From Imbricaverruca yamaguchii (Eukaryota; Arthropoda; Thecostraca; Neoverrucidae): a stretch of 64,000 bases of DNA. The DNA is taken from NCBI GenBank assembly GCA_034440575.1, contig JAOTOL010001341.1:447501-511500 (forward strand), read 5' to 3'. A program made the translations under genes and the position numbers. The number at the start of each line of letters is the position of its first letter. Positions within the stretch are counted from its first letter, which is position 1. The notes beneath the pieces were generated by a model, which did no database searches, was not told the origin of the DNA, and saw only the letters and a program-made list of their open reading frames with translations. Shown piece after piece: positions 42,076 through 54,281 of this stretch.

Positions 42076-43572
42076 GGAACCAAACCATGGTGGAATATGC
42101 AAATACATTCAAGGTTATACAGGTCACGTTTGGCAGTGATGCAAACTGTAGGTTTACGAGTGTGGGTACATGTGACAGAATATGATCCACGTGTTGGCGA
42201 TTTAAAAGCACTTTATTCATGGAATGCAATGATAGGGGACCTGCTTAGGTACATTATAGGGTCACACGGTGCAGGAATAGTACGCTGGCCTGACATAAAA
42301 CGGGAGGATCTGCATGTACCGGAAGCGTGAGCGGTATTGACGTGCGGTATTAATAGCGGTATTCGGTGTGAGATAGGTCAGACGGGGACTTATTCACTCT
42401 CGCTATCCTTTTGCAACACTTCTACCACAGGCGGTTTGTCGCCACGACGAAATTCGCTATACTTAGTATCGATTGTACATTTGCGCATTTTGCATGGCGC
42501 GTAAATCAAGACGTTTCTGTGTGCTGTGACCATTTAGAAGGTGGAAACAGCCTTACATTTGCCGGAGATATCCAGGAAATTACGTACAAAGGTTAGTAGA
42601 AACAACTTGCTCGTGTGAGTAGTAAGGTTAGTAGAAACAACTTGCTCGTGTGAGTAGTAAGGTTAGTAGAAACAACTTGCTAAAAACAACTCACAAATAG
42701 CCGTAAATGGCACGGCAACTCTTGTGGTTACGAACAGCCCCGGCAACTGGATAACGGGCTACTGCGAATTACTCAAATGAAAACTCTGGAGACTGCCTGC
42801 TGCTCATCGAACCAGAAATGCTCCAGCATCCGTTACCTGCTAGTAGCCATCCAGTGAAAACTGACGCAAGCAATGGCGTGCAATCACATTCATTCACATT
42901 TTGTTCATTGCAATCCTTCAGAAATAAATAGAAGAAATTGCTCCTAATGGGGCCATAGGGTTGTCAGAGCGTATATAATTTGTAATCTAGGGTAAAGATT
43001 TGCGTCTTTTAGAGCAGCTGATTACCACTACAGTGCGAGTCTCTTGTCTGCAGTGCTGCACCAGCTCTTGTGGTGATAGGTTATGGTGTTTTTTTGCATT
43101 TAACTGTGCAAGAAAGTAAAACGATATGCTAACCTTTTTCTAACAAAATTATGTTTTAAAACAAAATTAAATATCTACTATGTGTAAAAGTCCATGGGTT
43201 ATAACGTATAACTAAACTTTATCAACCTTCATAGTTGAATAATTAAAAGTGCCAGGGATGATTGCTTTTAGCTGTTACACCAATCTATTACTTTCGTGTT
43301 GTGGATATATATTTTGCCGCTATAAATGGTCGTCGGATATATGTAGAAGTCACTAGTCAGTACCCGCCTAAGTCTACCGGTGTGTGGAACCGTTTATTCT
43401 CACAGACTCTCACTCTGTGTGCAGTGTACTACCTACTTATCTAGTCCTGGACTGTTAGCTATGGATTGTTTTGTGACAAAGTCTCCCAGTGACAAAGCCA
43501 GGGGAGGAGCCGAAACGAGTCTGGCGACAGCTTTCGGTTCTCGACGCCCACCTCTGTGTCTGGCCCCAGCGC
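42074..43572. other. Non-coding stretch with a short tandem repeat
   Basis: Apart from the 35-bp tandem repeat at 42591-42681, no exon or repeat family is recognised. Confidence 0.4.
42591..42681. repeat. 35-bp tandem repeat, 2.6 copies
   Basis: Unit GGTTAGTAGAAACAACTTGC plus TCGTGTGAGTAGTAA, at 42591-42625, 42626-42660 and a partial third copy. Confidence 0.92.
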
Positions 43573-46107
43573 CATGGAGCACATGCCTGCCCAAGAGTCG
43601 GACTTCGACCTCTCCCTCCCGAACACCCAGCCGCTGACCCAGGAGGAGGCAGGTCGGTTGGTTATTGGTTTACGACACATCGACCGTTGAGTCATGTAGC
43701 GTCGCCAATCTCTCACGCCGATTTGTCGCGGGCGAAGCAGGAGGAGGCTGGAGATCAGGACAACAGCAACCAGCCTGCCGTCAGGGAGCTTAAAAAGTAC
43801 CTGGAGACTCTTGACAGGTAAGAACTAAAGAAATATTAATTTAATCATCTTTTTCTGTATAACTTTGATGTGTGGCAAATAACTTGTATATACAAAAATA
43901 ACAAGAATTAAAACATGATTAAAATTAAATAAATAATAATTTTAAGTTAATTTTTACAACATTTCAGATACTTTGTGTTCGCGGAGTTCAAGACAGAAAT
44001 TAATAATGGCGGAAAGACAGCCAGGACTGTGCACACTGGGAAGGCCTGGTGCATGCACGAGCAGTGCGAGGCCAAGGGGAAGAAGGGACTGCACAGCTTG
44101 TCCACCCAGTCCCGCTGCCACATCAAGGTGCATTATGATAAGGTAAGTGCCGACTGCTCATTATTTCAATTTTTTCCTTAAGTGGTTTAACAAAGTGACG
44201 TCTCGTTATTTCTTTGTTCAAATTCAGAAATTGCAGCAATTTAAATCATTTTGCAAAGCTTTTGATTTTTACAGACGATCAAAGCTCTGGTGCATGAGCT
44301 GTCAGCTGCCTTGGATGGGCTCAACAAGCGTGGAAGGTCAAAGTCCCGGGAGAGTAACTTTTCGTCAAAGAAGCACCAGATGAGCATGCAGGAGGCCATG
44401 GCGCAGAAGGCCAAGCTCAGCAAGGAGAAGTGGAGGGAAGTCTGGACACAGTAAGGACTAAAGTGACTAAAGTAATACTTATATTTAATATTTTTAATTC
44501 CAGCTAGAACTGTAAAACTTATTAGATAATTTAAGTTTTTAAATCGTCTTTTTCAGGTGGTTCATCGATACAATGCTGCCGCTCAGCATTACAGAGCACC
44601 CCAGCACGAGGGAGATGATGGCTGTCATGAGGCCAGAGTTCACTCTCCACTCCAGGAGGACCCTGGGCAGAGACCTCGACACCTGCATGGAGAGGGCAAG
44701 GTCCAACCTCATCACTACTCTGTACAGCATGAAGATTGTCGCCACCACAGCCGACAGCTGGGCAGCACACACTAGGAAATAGAAAGGAAATAATGTCAAA
44801 ACTTTATCCTTAATTATTTCCTTATCAGCAGCTATTTTAATCACATTATTTTTAATCGAATTTGAATTTTGACAGGGCCTTCCTGGGGATGACTGTACAC
44901 TGGATAGGCATGGCAACTCTCAAGAGAGTGCAGGGAACCCTGGCCTGCAAGGCGATCAAGGAGAGCCAGACACACCAACTCCTGGCCCACGCCATGTACG
45001 ACATCCTCCATGACTTTGTGCTGGTTGGCAAGGTGGCAGCCACTACAACGGACAACGGCGCCAACTACGTCTCTGCCCTTAAGCACTATGCGGCAGATGA
45101 CGTGCCTCTGGATGATCCTGAGGAGGAAGAGCAGGACCCTGAGGTCTTGGTCGGCGAGCCTGCCGACCGTCAGGCCCACCTGGAGCGAGAGGCAGCAGAG
45201 GCTGGAGTAGAGTTTGAGCTTCCCCCCCTCCCCCACCGTCGCTGCAGGTAAATTGCTAGCTGCTATCAAAACTATAAATGTTATCACCTAGAGTAAATTA
45301 ACAAGCAAAACACCTTGCAGGAGCGAGGCGAAGGGGGGCAAATTCGAACGCCCCGAACACCTATTGCGCCAAATTTTTCCCCAAAATTTTCGAGAACGTG
45401 AAATTCAAATTTTATAACATGGCTCTACTATGTTGTAGTATGCGCTGTTTTGTTTCGTTTCAGGCACTTTTCATCTCGTGTGCAGCCGTTTCAGATCCTT
45501 AGCCTTCCATGTGTACCTCCGATGATGAAATTTGTCTAAGTCCCCCAAAAAAACTGACAACATGTTTGGGTAGCTGATGCTCTCCTCTTTCCATTGATAT
45601 ATAATTTGCAACGATCGGTTGAATAGTCGAGGTGTGATAAGCTTTGAGTTAGTTTAAATATTTTGCTTGTTCCAGTGCTCCCTCTGTCAACCTCCTGGCG
45701 ACAGCCGACGTAGCTGTGGTGCCGGGCTGGAACCATGGCCAGAGGTACCTCTGGAAGAAGGTTGTCGCCAAGGCCCAGGCCCTGTGCCCCTGTGGAACAT
45801 CCAGAACAGGAGCTCCGTGACGGCCGACCAGATCAAGGCGGCAATCAACAGGAAGCTGAAGACACCTGTCAAGACCAGGTAAGGCAAAGATATTTTAAAA
45901 TGTTACAGGAAATGTAGTACCTATATATTTTCTCTTATTTTCAGGACTCCTTTATATAATTTTTTACAAATCACCAGGTAGAACTCCTAAGACTGCGTGA
46001 AGGTGCCGCTGAAGGTGCTGGACCAGCCTTCCCACCTGCAGGCAATCAACAACATCATCGCCAGCAATCCACAGGACAGGTTTCCCTTCAATGACATAGA
46101 CGTTCAG
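43573..46107 (+). pseudogene. hAT transposase / ZBED-like gene, exons 1-7, decayed
   Basis: A GC-rich coding series with clean splice sites. Exons: a 5' exon ending at 43817, then 43968-44142, 44275-44450, 44557-44775, 44876-45247, 45676-45878 and 45978-46107. The spliced product shows a BED-like zinc finger (CMHEQC...CHIKVH), then KEKWREVW, WFIDTMLPLSITEHP, IVATTADSWAAHTR-AFLGMT (the hAT 'D..W' region), TTTDNGANYVSALKHY and NLLATADV. Lesions: the exon 4 donor is GA instead of GT, the usual His in C.(A)HT.NL is Pro, an 8-bp duplication shifts frame in exon 6 (about 45780), and two stops lie in exon 7 (W to TAG, Y to TAA). It may be a domesticated hAT gene or an intron-containing transposon that died. 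Confidence 0.8.
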
Positions 46108-47028
46108 GTAACAATATTCGAAATATGATTTAAAAGCTGAACAAGTCACCAGTTTTGAATTTTAATGTTCTAAATATTCACAGTTACGTTATGTTAACAC
46201 GCGCCCTGGGGGCTTTTGAAAACTACGGACACTGGAGGGGGCGGATCCCGCCCCCTAATATCTCGGCTTCTATTAAGGCTAGAGCAACCAAATTCGCAGG
46301 ATGGATGGGTACGATAGTGAACTCCATTGTGTCCAAGCTTTATGACCTTAAGTCAATATCTTCAAGGTCAAATTAGGTCAAAATACCAACATTTTCTGGT
46401 TTTGCGTGGCGTGACTTCTCATTGTTATGGATCGCTTTGATTGCGTTTAAATGCTCCAAAATTGACATTAATGATGTTTTGGACATTACTTACTTGCTCC
46501 AGTTACCGGAATCGTGCCGCCCGTCCGACTGCTCCGTTGGGCGGCTCGACGCAATCGGCTTCGCAAAGAAAGGAGTGAAGTACATGAATGCACTATTGAA
46601 ACTCTTCGGAACACGATGACAAACAGTAGTTTTCAAGATGTGTATGTGGTATCATGCAAAATGACACCAATCGCATGACAGTCATTTGCATTTATGACAA
46701 CATTCCAGTTGACCAAGTTTGGTTCCATTATCCTGTCATGAACTTGACCTGACTTGACCTCGGCGACCTAGCATGACTTTTAAATTATATAGCATAACAA
46801 TATGCATCAAACAAGTCGCTAGTGTTGTCACTGGCGGATCTAGCCCACCGGTTTAGGGGGGGACAACTTTCGGATTTGGCTGTCAGCCGCCGCCCCTCCC
46901 CCCAATGGTGTGCCTGGCATTTCCATGAGAGGGCTGGAATGGATTTGGAGGGTGCCCATCCTGCTATTATTTTTGGTTTAATAGCATTGCTGGCAAATGC
47001 ACTGCAGTATACACTCACCATGGCTCAT

Positions 47029-47206
47029 GTTCTTTAAAAACAGCATAGACAATTATTATAAGAATAGAGGGCTTGCTTTTCAGTATTACAGGGAGGGCTG
47101 ATCGACAGATTTGGTGGGCAACTGGTTGAGTATACAGAGTGCAACCAAGAAGGGCCCTTGTGGCTCATAGTTGCACTAATATTTTATGTCTTATGTCTTT
47201 ATGTCA
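47029..47206 (+). mobile_element. CR1 3'-end fragment (178 bp)
   Basis: Matches the last 50 bp of the RT frame and the 3' tail of CR1 copy 1 (TTTAAAAACAGCATAGACAA onwards), ending in TTATGTC repeats. A heavily 5'-truncated insertion. Confidence 0.88.
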
Positions 47207-48067
47207 TATTATTTTGGCATCGGCAACAGGATTAACTTTGTTCAAGGATTTTTTTCTTCTAAAAAGTATTTAAAGTTGTGAATATGTTGCATTATATGCT
47301 AGAACCATTAAACAGGTTGCACATTTGTTCTATGCCCACTATTTTCACAGTGCAAAAACACTGACCTACTGTTTACCTGACCACATTAGCAGCTGTCTCC
47401 AAGATAATCATTATTGACGCAATTGTTAATGTGAACTCGGGAGGTTGGATGTAGAAGCTACTCCTTCAGGAGAAGGATGAGATGTTGAGATGGAGAATCC
47501 AGACTCAAAATAAGGACAGACATATACTTCAATGTGCGCCTTTAAGTTCACAAACTTTTATTCTTAGACATCTTAGTTTAGACAATTATCTTTCCATAAA
47601 AAGAACAACAAAGTTTTCAATCTATCAAAATACTCAATTTGATTATCAATCCATGATTATATTTCCAATTGAAGGTTAGGCTAGGGTAGCACGCGCCATA
47701 GAATGGGGGAGGGGCGAAATCCGCCCACCCCTCCGGTTTTTCGCACAGAACTCCAGATTTTACCGGCCAATTTACGCCATTCTTTGCGTACCAGCTCAGA
47801 GGTGACAGGTGCGTTGCTTAAAGCTAGAAAACGGAAATCGGATTTTTCGGGTTAGGGGCCGTTAAAGTAAAAAATCGCAGCGCCAGAGAACAAAAATCTG
47901 TGCTGATGAGCTTCCCGTATATTGGCAAAAGGAAAGTGTTCTTGGCGACCTTGGCGATATATTTCATGTGTATTGTTATGCTAGTTTCAATGTCATGTTT
48001 AGTCATACTAGTTTCAAAGTCATGTTTGGTCAGCGAGGTCAAGTCAGGTCAAGTTCATGATAGGTTA

Positions 48068-50314
48068 AAAATGTGGCTGTGGAGTCCATTTGGCTTGATG
48101 TCACTGTGAGCGGCTTTAAGTGCCATCAGATGGGAAGAAGAATTCTCTAATTTAAATGCCTGTGAAATGTGGGAAAAGTCCAAATCTTACTTGAAGGAAA
48201 TTCAGATTAGACATGTCCCCGAAAAGCAAAGACGCAAAAGAAAGGTAGGTAAGCTAGCATGGCTTACACCATGCTGGTGTAAGCCAGCTGGACTTGATAA
48301 AAGCAATTAAAGATAAGAAAGCTGCATTTAGAGTCTTTAAAGAAGCTTCAAATGTCGTTAATCTAAAGGCGTATCGAAAAGCTAGAGACACTGTGAAGAA
48401 AAAAAAAACAGAGCAGCAAAGCGAGCAAAAGAACTGGATTTAGCTAGAAACTGGAATGGGGACAGGAAAAAGTTCTTTAGTTTCTACAAGCTGAGTAAAG
48501 TTTCTTGCAGAATTGGTCCACTGGAAGTAAACGGGACTACATTGGATGAGGATAGTGAGATGGTTGAGTAGCTGTATCAAGCAGTTTAAATCAGTGTTTA
48601 CATTGAAAGATATGACCAATCTGCCGACAGTACACCATAGTCCAGTGACATGTGATCTGACAAATGATGTTGATTTCATTGATAGTGATGTTGTTTACAA
48701 TCATATCAGGAAAATAAAGCCAAACAAGGCAGCAGGGCCTGATGAAATTTATGCTAGGGTGTTGCGGGAATCTGAAAGGGAACTGGCATTTCCACTTAGT
48801 ATAATATTTTGTAGATCAGTTTCACAAAATGAAATTCCAACCGATTGGAAAAGGGCAAATGTAGTTCCTATTTTCAAGGAAGGAGAAAGAGGGAAAGTTG
48901 AAAACTGTAGGCCAGTAAGTCTTACATCCCTAGTCTGCAAGGTACTCGAATCAATTATCAAGGATAGAATAGTTAGTTATCTCGGAGGTAGCATATTGAT
49001 TCAAGATACTCGACATGGGTTTAGAAAAGGACGATCGTGTCTCACAAATCTCTTGGACTTTTTTAACTTCGCCACAGAACAATTTGATCAGAGAAATCAG
49101 GTTGATGTAGCATACCTTGACTTTAGTAATGCCTTTGACAAGGTACCCCATAAAGGGTTAATGATACAGCTTCAGTCCCATGGTATTGCAGGTAGCATCT
49201 TAAAATGGATAGAGTTGTGGCTTTCAGATAGACAGCAAAGAGTGATGCTAAATGGTACACAGTCATCATGGCAAAATCTTCTCAGTGGAGTCTCCCAGGG
49301 GTCAGTACTGGGGCCACCACTGTTCATTATATTTGTAAATAACATTGAAAGTGTCCTAAGCAGTAAAGTTTTGAAATTTGCAGATTATTTGAAGGTCTTT
49401 AGGGCAATAACAGGTCAAGATGAGCATATCTCGCTGCAAAAAGACTTAGACGAACTTGTGAAGTGGTCCGAAGAATGGCAAATGAAATTTAATTTTGATA
49501 AGTGCAAAATCATACATGTAGGTAAGCAGCATATGAAGGCTCCATACTTGATGGGTGGCCAAGTGCTATCAGTGACTCAACAGCTGAAGGATTTAGGGTT
49601 ATTCTAAACACAAAATTGTGGTCATCAGAACAGACCAAGGAACCCAGGAAGAAGGCACTGAGAATGCTCGTGGAAATAAATATGAATGTATCATACAGAA
49701 GTGAGGAAGTCATCAGGAAGCTCTACTGTGCATATATCAGGCCACAATTGGAATACTGCATCCAAGCTTGGTCTCCTAGCTATAAAAAAGATTGTTGGCT
49801 TTTAGAGAGAGTACAAAAGGGGGCTACAAAAATGGTTAATGGCATAAGCAACCTGGCATATGAGGAAAGATTGAAGACATCGAATATTTTTTCACTTAGA
49901 TATAGAAGGCTGAGAGGAGATCTCATCGAGGTCTTTAAATTTGTCCATGGTCTCGAGAGGGGATATCTTGGGGAAACGTTTTAATTGAACAGACATGATG
50001 CAGTTAGAGGTCATAAATTCAAAATTAAAGTTAAACAACAGCAGGACAAGGTTAAGACAGACTTTCTTCACAATCAGGGTAGTAGAACACTGGAACCAGC
50101 TGCCAGAAAACATTGTCAGTAGCAGCACATTGAACATCTTTAAAAACAGCATAGACAATCATTATAAGAATAGAGGGCTTGCTTTTCAGTATTACAGGGA
50201 GGGGTGATTTACAGATGGGGGGGGGGGCAACTGGTTCAGTGTACAGAGTGCAACCAAGAAGGGCCCTTGTGGCTCATAGTTGCACTAATCTTTTATGTCT
50301 TTATGTCTTTATGT
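48068..50314 (+). mobile_element. CR1 copy 4, 5'-truncated, with full 3' tail
   Basis: Begins in the endonuclease-RT linker (AALSAIRWEEE region at about 48110), runs through the RT and ends with the AAGGGCCCTTGTGGCTC tail and TTTATGTC repeats. Target duplication TAGGTTA. The RT is in the three frames 48546-49607, 49616-49984 and 49995-50207. Confidence 0.9.
48546..50207 (+). pseudogene. CR1 copy 4 reverse transcriptase, catalytic box mutated
   Basis: The first frame (353 residues) holds KAAGPDEIYARVLRE, YRPVSLTS in the form CRPVSLTSLVCKVLE, LDFSNAFDKVPHKGL, GVSQGSVLGPPLF (the Pro of GVPQG is Ser) and FADYLKVF, where the second catalytic Asp is Tyr. A 1-bp change at about 49600 shifts frame into RKKALRMLVEINMNV, RPQLEYCIQAWSP. 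A stop at 49982-49984 precedes the last 70 residues. Not functional. Confidence 0.88.
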
Positions 50315-51398
50315 TAGGTTAATGGAACCAGACTTGGTCAACTGAATGTTGACATAAATCCCAATGACCGCCATGCGATTGATGTCACTTTGCATGTCAC
50401 TCCTACACATCTTGAAAAATACTGCTTGTCATTGTGTACCTAAGCACTTCAATACTGTATTCATGTACCTCACTCCTTTCTTTGCGGCGTCGATTGCGCC
50501 GAGCCGCCCAATGGAGCAGTCGGACGGGCGGGTTACGGCGACTGGAGCAAGTAATGACTTGATAAAGTGCTGTTATATAGGTGACTTGAGGTTAAATGCC
50601 TGCTCTAGCATTTGTATTGCATAATTAGGAATGCCCAAAACATCATTGGTGTCCATTTTCGAGCATTTCAACACAATCACAGCGATCCATAACAATGACA
50701 AGCCAATCCACGCAAAACCAGATGTTTTAAAATTGTACCTCATTTGACCTTGAAAATATTGACGTAGGGTCATGAAATTTGCACACAATAGAGTTCACTA
50801 CCGTATACATCCATCCTGCGAATTTCGTTTCCCCAGCTGTAACAGGAGGCGAGACCTTGGGGGGCGTAATCCACCCCCTCTAGTACACGTAATTTTCTGA
50901 CTCCCTCCAGGGCCCCCCGTGTTAGGTTCTATTGCATTTTTAGTTATTTTTAAACATTGCTTTTATAAAACTCAAAGCCTCTTTTTGGTATTACCTTGCC
51001 TACAAACTGAAAAATAAGCAATTGCCCGGAAAATGAGTGGTCCTAATCGGTGTCACTCACATTCATAAACAAATTGCATTGGAGGGGTATTTTCCAAGGA
51101 TTCATAAAACGCCTTCAAGAATGAATTTACTACCTAACCTTCCATGTCAGAATTTGTTGAAATTATTTTTTGTTTTAATCTAAAAAATTAACTAAAGATG
51201 GTCCAAAACCCCGCGAAACCAAATCTGTTGTTGACGAAAATATATTTATCTGGAAAATATATTTTAAAAAGCTTCTATTACTTTGTTACAACTAAAAAGA
51301 AAAACCTAACCCCACCTAATCTAACCAAGATAAACCTAAACCTATATGCTTGCTTCATGGAGGTAAAATGTGTAAGACTTGCTTAGTAGATACCTTAA

Positions 51399-52207
51399 CC
51401 CGCGCCGTACCGGAAGGGGGTCTTCAATCGCCCTCCATCACTTTTTTTGCGCATAGTGAACGTAAGGCGTGGGGTAGCGCGCTGGAATTTGGCATAACTT
51501 TTCCACACCAAATTGGCATGTTATGCCAAACTTGAATCAGATAATCTAGGGTCAACGAGTCAATCTATGGTAAGTGAGGTCACCTCCAAAAAAGTTCAAC
51601 CAGTCGTCACGCTTTAACGGATGTGGATATTTTAATGAAACTTCCAGTGTTTGCTTATCTTTAGGGATGCAACAAAACGCGAGATAATTTTTTTTAACTA
51701 CTTATAAATCTTGCATAGTTGCCCATTGGAGTCCAAATTGAAGATTCTAGCTAAAATAGGCATTTTTATTAGAGCAAGTTGACTTGCAACAACGTTTATC
51801 GGTCTGCTCTACCCATTAGAAAAGGAAAATTAAGAAAAGTTTAATTCAAAATTTAGAAATTTCAAAGAAATAAACTTTTGACTGGGGGGAATGTTATACC
51901 CTGGCCGATTTCGCTGTCCTTTTCTGATTACAAATAATTTTTGATTTCCAAATATATACCAAAATGAACTCCCCAGAGCCAAAAACAAAATGCAAGTCGT
52001 GAAAAGTCGTGAAAATCTAGCCCCCCCTAGTGACGTCACTTTTGGAGGAAATTGTTTTGGTGGGTGGATCCGGGCCCTACTCGTCGAGCGTTTTCCGATG
52101 ACGCCTCTTCCGTTTACGTGCGACGCTTAGTTTCGATTTGCGAGGGGGTTACGACCCCCCCCCCTAGAGACGGGGTGCGAGGATCTGACCGGAGAGATGG
52201 GGCGGGG
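51399..52207. mobile_element. Second TTAA-flanked element (P4), abutting P2
   Basis: TTAA at 51395-51398 and 52208-52211; the right TTAA is shared with P2. The ends CCCGCGCCGTACC and (reverse-complemented) CCCCGCCCCATC are only weakly inverted. About 0.8 kb, non-coding, with a sequence different from P1-P3. It contains a C-run and GC-rich 3' part. Classification is tentative. Confidence 0.45.
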
Positions 52208-52211
52208 TTAA

Positions 52212-53234
52212 CACGCGCCCTGGTTGGTTGGTTATTTGGGCTTAGGGGCGCATCGACTGCTTCGGTCATACAGCGCCCAGAACACGCGCCCTGAAGGGCC
52301 TCTGAAAATTACGCGCACTGGAGGGTGGCGGATTCCTTCCCACTCCTATGATGTCGGCTCGTACTAATGCTGGAGCAACGTAATTGGCAGGGTGGATGGG
52401 TATGATAGATAACTCTATCGTGTGCAAATGTTATGACCTTAGATCAATATCTTCGAGGTCAAATGAGGTCAAAATTTAGAAATTTTATGGTTTTGCGTGG
52501 CTTACCTTGTCATTGTTCTGGATCGCTGTGATTGTGTTTAAGTGCTCCGAAGTGGGCATCAATGATGTTTTGGACATTACTAATGATACAATACAGATGG
52601 TAGACCTGGAATTTGACCTTATGTCACCTATATAGCAGCACTTTATTAGCCCATTACCTGCTTTAGTTACCGGAACCGGGCCGCCCGCCCGACTGCTCCG
52701 TTGGGCGGCTCAGCGCAATCGGCTTCGCAAAAAAGGAGTATGGAACGTGAATAAAGTATGGAATTGTTTAGGTACACAATGACAAATGGTAGTTTTCAGG
52801 ATGTATAGGGAGTAACATGCAAAGTGACATCAATCGTATGACAGTCATTTGCATTTCTAACAAAATTCCAGTTGACAAAGTTTGGTTCCATTAACCTGTC
52901 ATTAACTTGATCAGACTTGACCTCGGCGACCTAACATGACAGTAGCTGCATAGCATACATCAAACAAGTTGCTAGTGTTGCAAGAACACTGCCCTTTTGC
53001 CAATATACAGGAAGCGCATTAGCGCCGATATTTTTATCCTGGCGTTTTTTTTTAACTTTAACGGCCACTAACTATAAAAATGTTCCAGCGATTTTGGTTT
53101 TCGTGCTCACAGCAACGCGCCGGCCATTTTAAGGCATGCACGTAAACTATGGCGCGAATCGGCCGGTAAAATCTGGAGTTATGTACGAAAAACTGGAGGG
53201 GTGGGCGGATTTCCCTCACCCTCCACGGTACGTG
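52212..53234. mobile_element. TTAA-target element copy P2
   Basis: TTAA at 52208-52211 and 53235-53238. It begins CACGCGCCCTGG and ends CCACGGTACGTG. It contains a 58-bp tail-only LINE insertion at its left end. Otherwise about 0.95 kb and collinear with P1, including the TCAAATGAGGTCAAAAT, GGTTTTGCGTGGC and CCGTTGGGCGGCTC segments. No coding capacity. Confidence 0.82.
52223..52280 (-). mobile_element. Tail-only LINE micro-insertion (58 bp) in the P2 inverted repeat
   Basis: 58 bp between exact 13-bp copies of AACACGCGCCCTG (52210-52222, 52281-52293). In reverse complement it has a GGGCGC...GCGCCC stem followed by CCTAAGCCCAAATAACC, the RNase H LINE 3' end. It duplicated part of the transposon's terminal repeat. 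Confidence 0.85.
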
Positions 53235-53238
53235 TTAA

Positions 53239-54281
53239 AGTGCAATTAACCCAAAATATATGGCAACAATCACAAGATTATATGATGGTACCTATGTACC
53301 TATCTAGGTATGTACTAAGTAATAGACAAAGCTTGTCTGGTGTTGTCAGATTTGAAACTTTTCCGAACGAAAGGGTGATGAAGCTTGCCAAAGGCCAGTA
53401 CATTTTTCATCCAAGAGACTTCAAACAAAAGACTGCCCTATTATCAGAGTATTTCCTTGTTGATCATGGTCATCCAGATCAGCATCCGAGTGTACAGTGG
53501 TATCGCCATAGGGGCAACTTGCAGTGTAAACTTGCAGGTAAGCTTGCATTACAAAAAGGTAATTATTGAGATCTTGACATTTCTTTGTTTGATGCAATGC
53601 TTATAAATATTGTCAACATGAGGCAACCACTCATTTCTTTTGGAAGTGCATACTTTTTTTCAGTTGGAAGGCAAAGTAACACCAAAAAAGAGGGATGGAT
53701 TTTGGTAAGATGGCATTAAAAGTGATCTTCAAAGTAACAAAAAAAAACGTTGCCTAACTTAACCTAACCTGGCCTAACCTTCCATACAAGAAAACAAATT
53801 GTTTAAAAATGGAAAATTTGCAAACAACTTTTTGCATAAAGATTCAACTTAAAAACCTTCACCTAACCAATCTAGTCTGCACCTTTTTTGAAGGATCAAT
53901 TTCTTGGAAAAATAACTTCAAAATTGTTTATTTTAATAAATAATTTTTCCAACTTAAAACAGAAGTCTAGCCTAACCTAGCCTAACCAAACCTAACCAAT
54001 TTCCTTGACTCATGAGGCATATGTGTAAAACTTGTCTCATAGATACCGGCCTTAAACTACAATAAAACCGTTAAAGTTTGATGGCCCTGTCTTACCACCC
54101 GAATCTCTTGAATTCTTGAATATTCTTCTTGAAAAGAAATCAGCCAACGTAGCCTGTCTCTTCATCTTAGCGACACGCATCAATATACGACACACGCTGC
54201 TCAACTGCTCTTAACTGGACACATGCACAAAACATCCTGTTCAAATGTCGCTTTCGAAATCTGGCTCACTGGGTTTCCTTG
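53239..54281. other. hAT-like element interior, CCTAACC-rich
   Basis: AT-rich, with CCTAACC-like runs at 53755-53785 and 53970-54000. Segments such as GTAAAACTTG...ATAGATACC recur at about 51360-51395 and (inverted) 59085-59120, suggesting an unresolved dispersed repeat. No coding region recognised. Confidence 0.45.

Larger units (their letters stand above)
47690..50926 (-). mobile_element. TTAA-type element copy P3 (inverted), split by CR1 copy 4
   Basis: Left end GTAGCACGCGCC and right end GGGCCCCCCGTGTTAG are degenerate forms of the CACGCGCCC terminus. The interior is the reverse complement of P1/P2, for example GTCAAGTCAGGTCAAGTTCAT and TGGTCAACTG. It is interrupted by CR1 copy 4 with the 7-bp duplication TAGGTTA (48061-48067, 50315-50321). 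Own length is about 0.98 kb. Confidence 0.75.

Noticed and set aside
41617..42330. Long open frames with RD, RQ, SL, SV or CL dipeptide repeats on both strands
   Set aside because: All come from the GACAGA microsatellite, which lacks stops in every frame. Not a gene.
53755..54000. CCTAACC runs considered as an interstitial telomere array
   Set aside because: The repeats are irregular and interspersed with other sequence, so they do not form a (TTAGG)n array. They are used only as a weak hint of arthropod origin.
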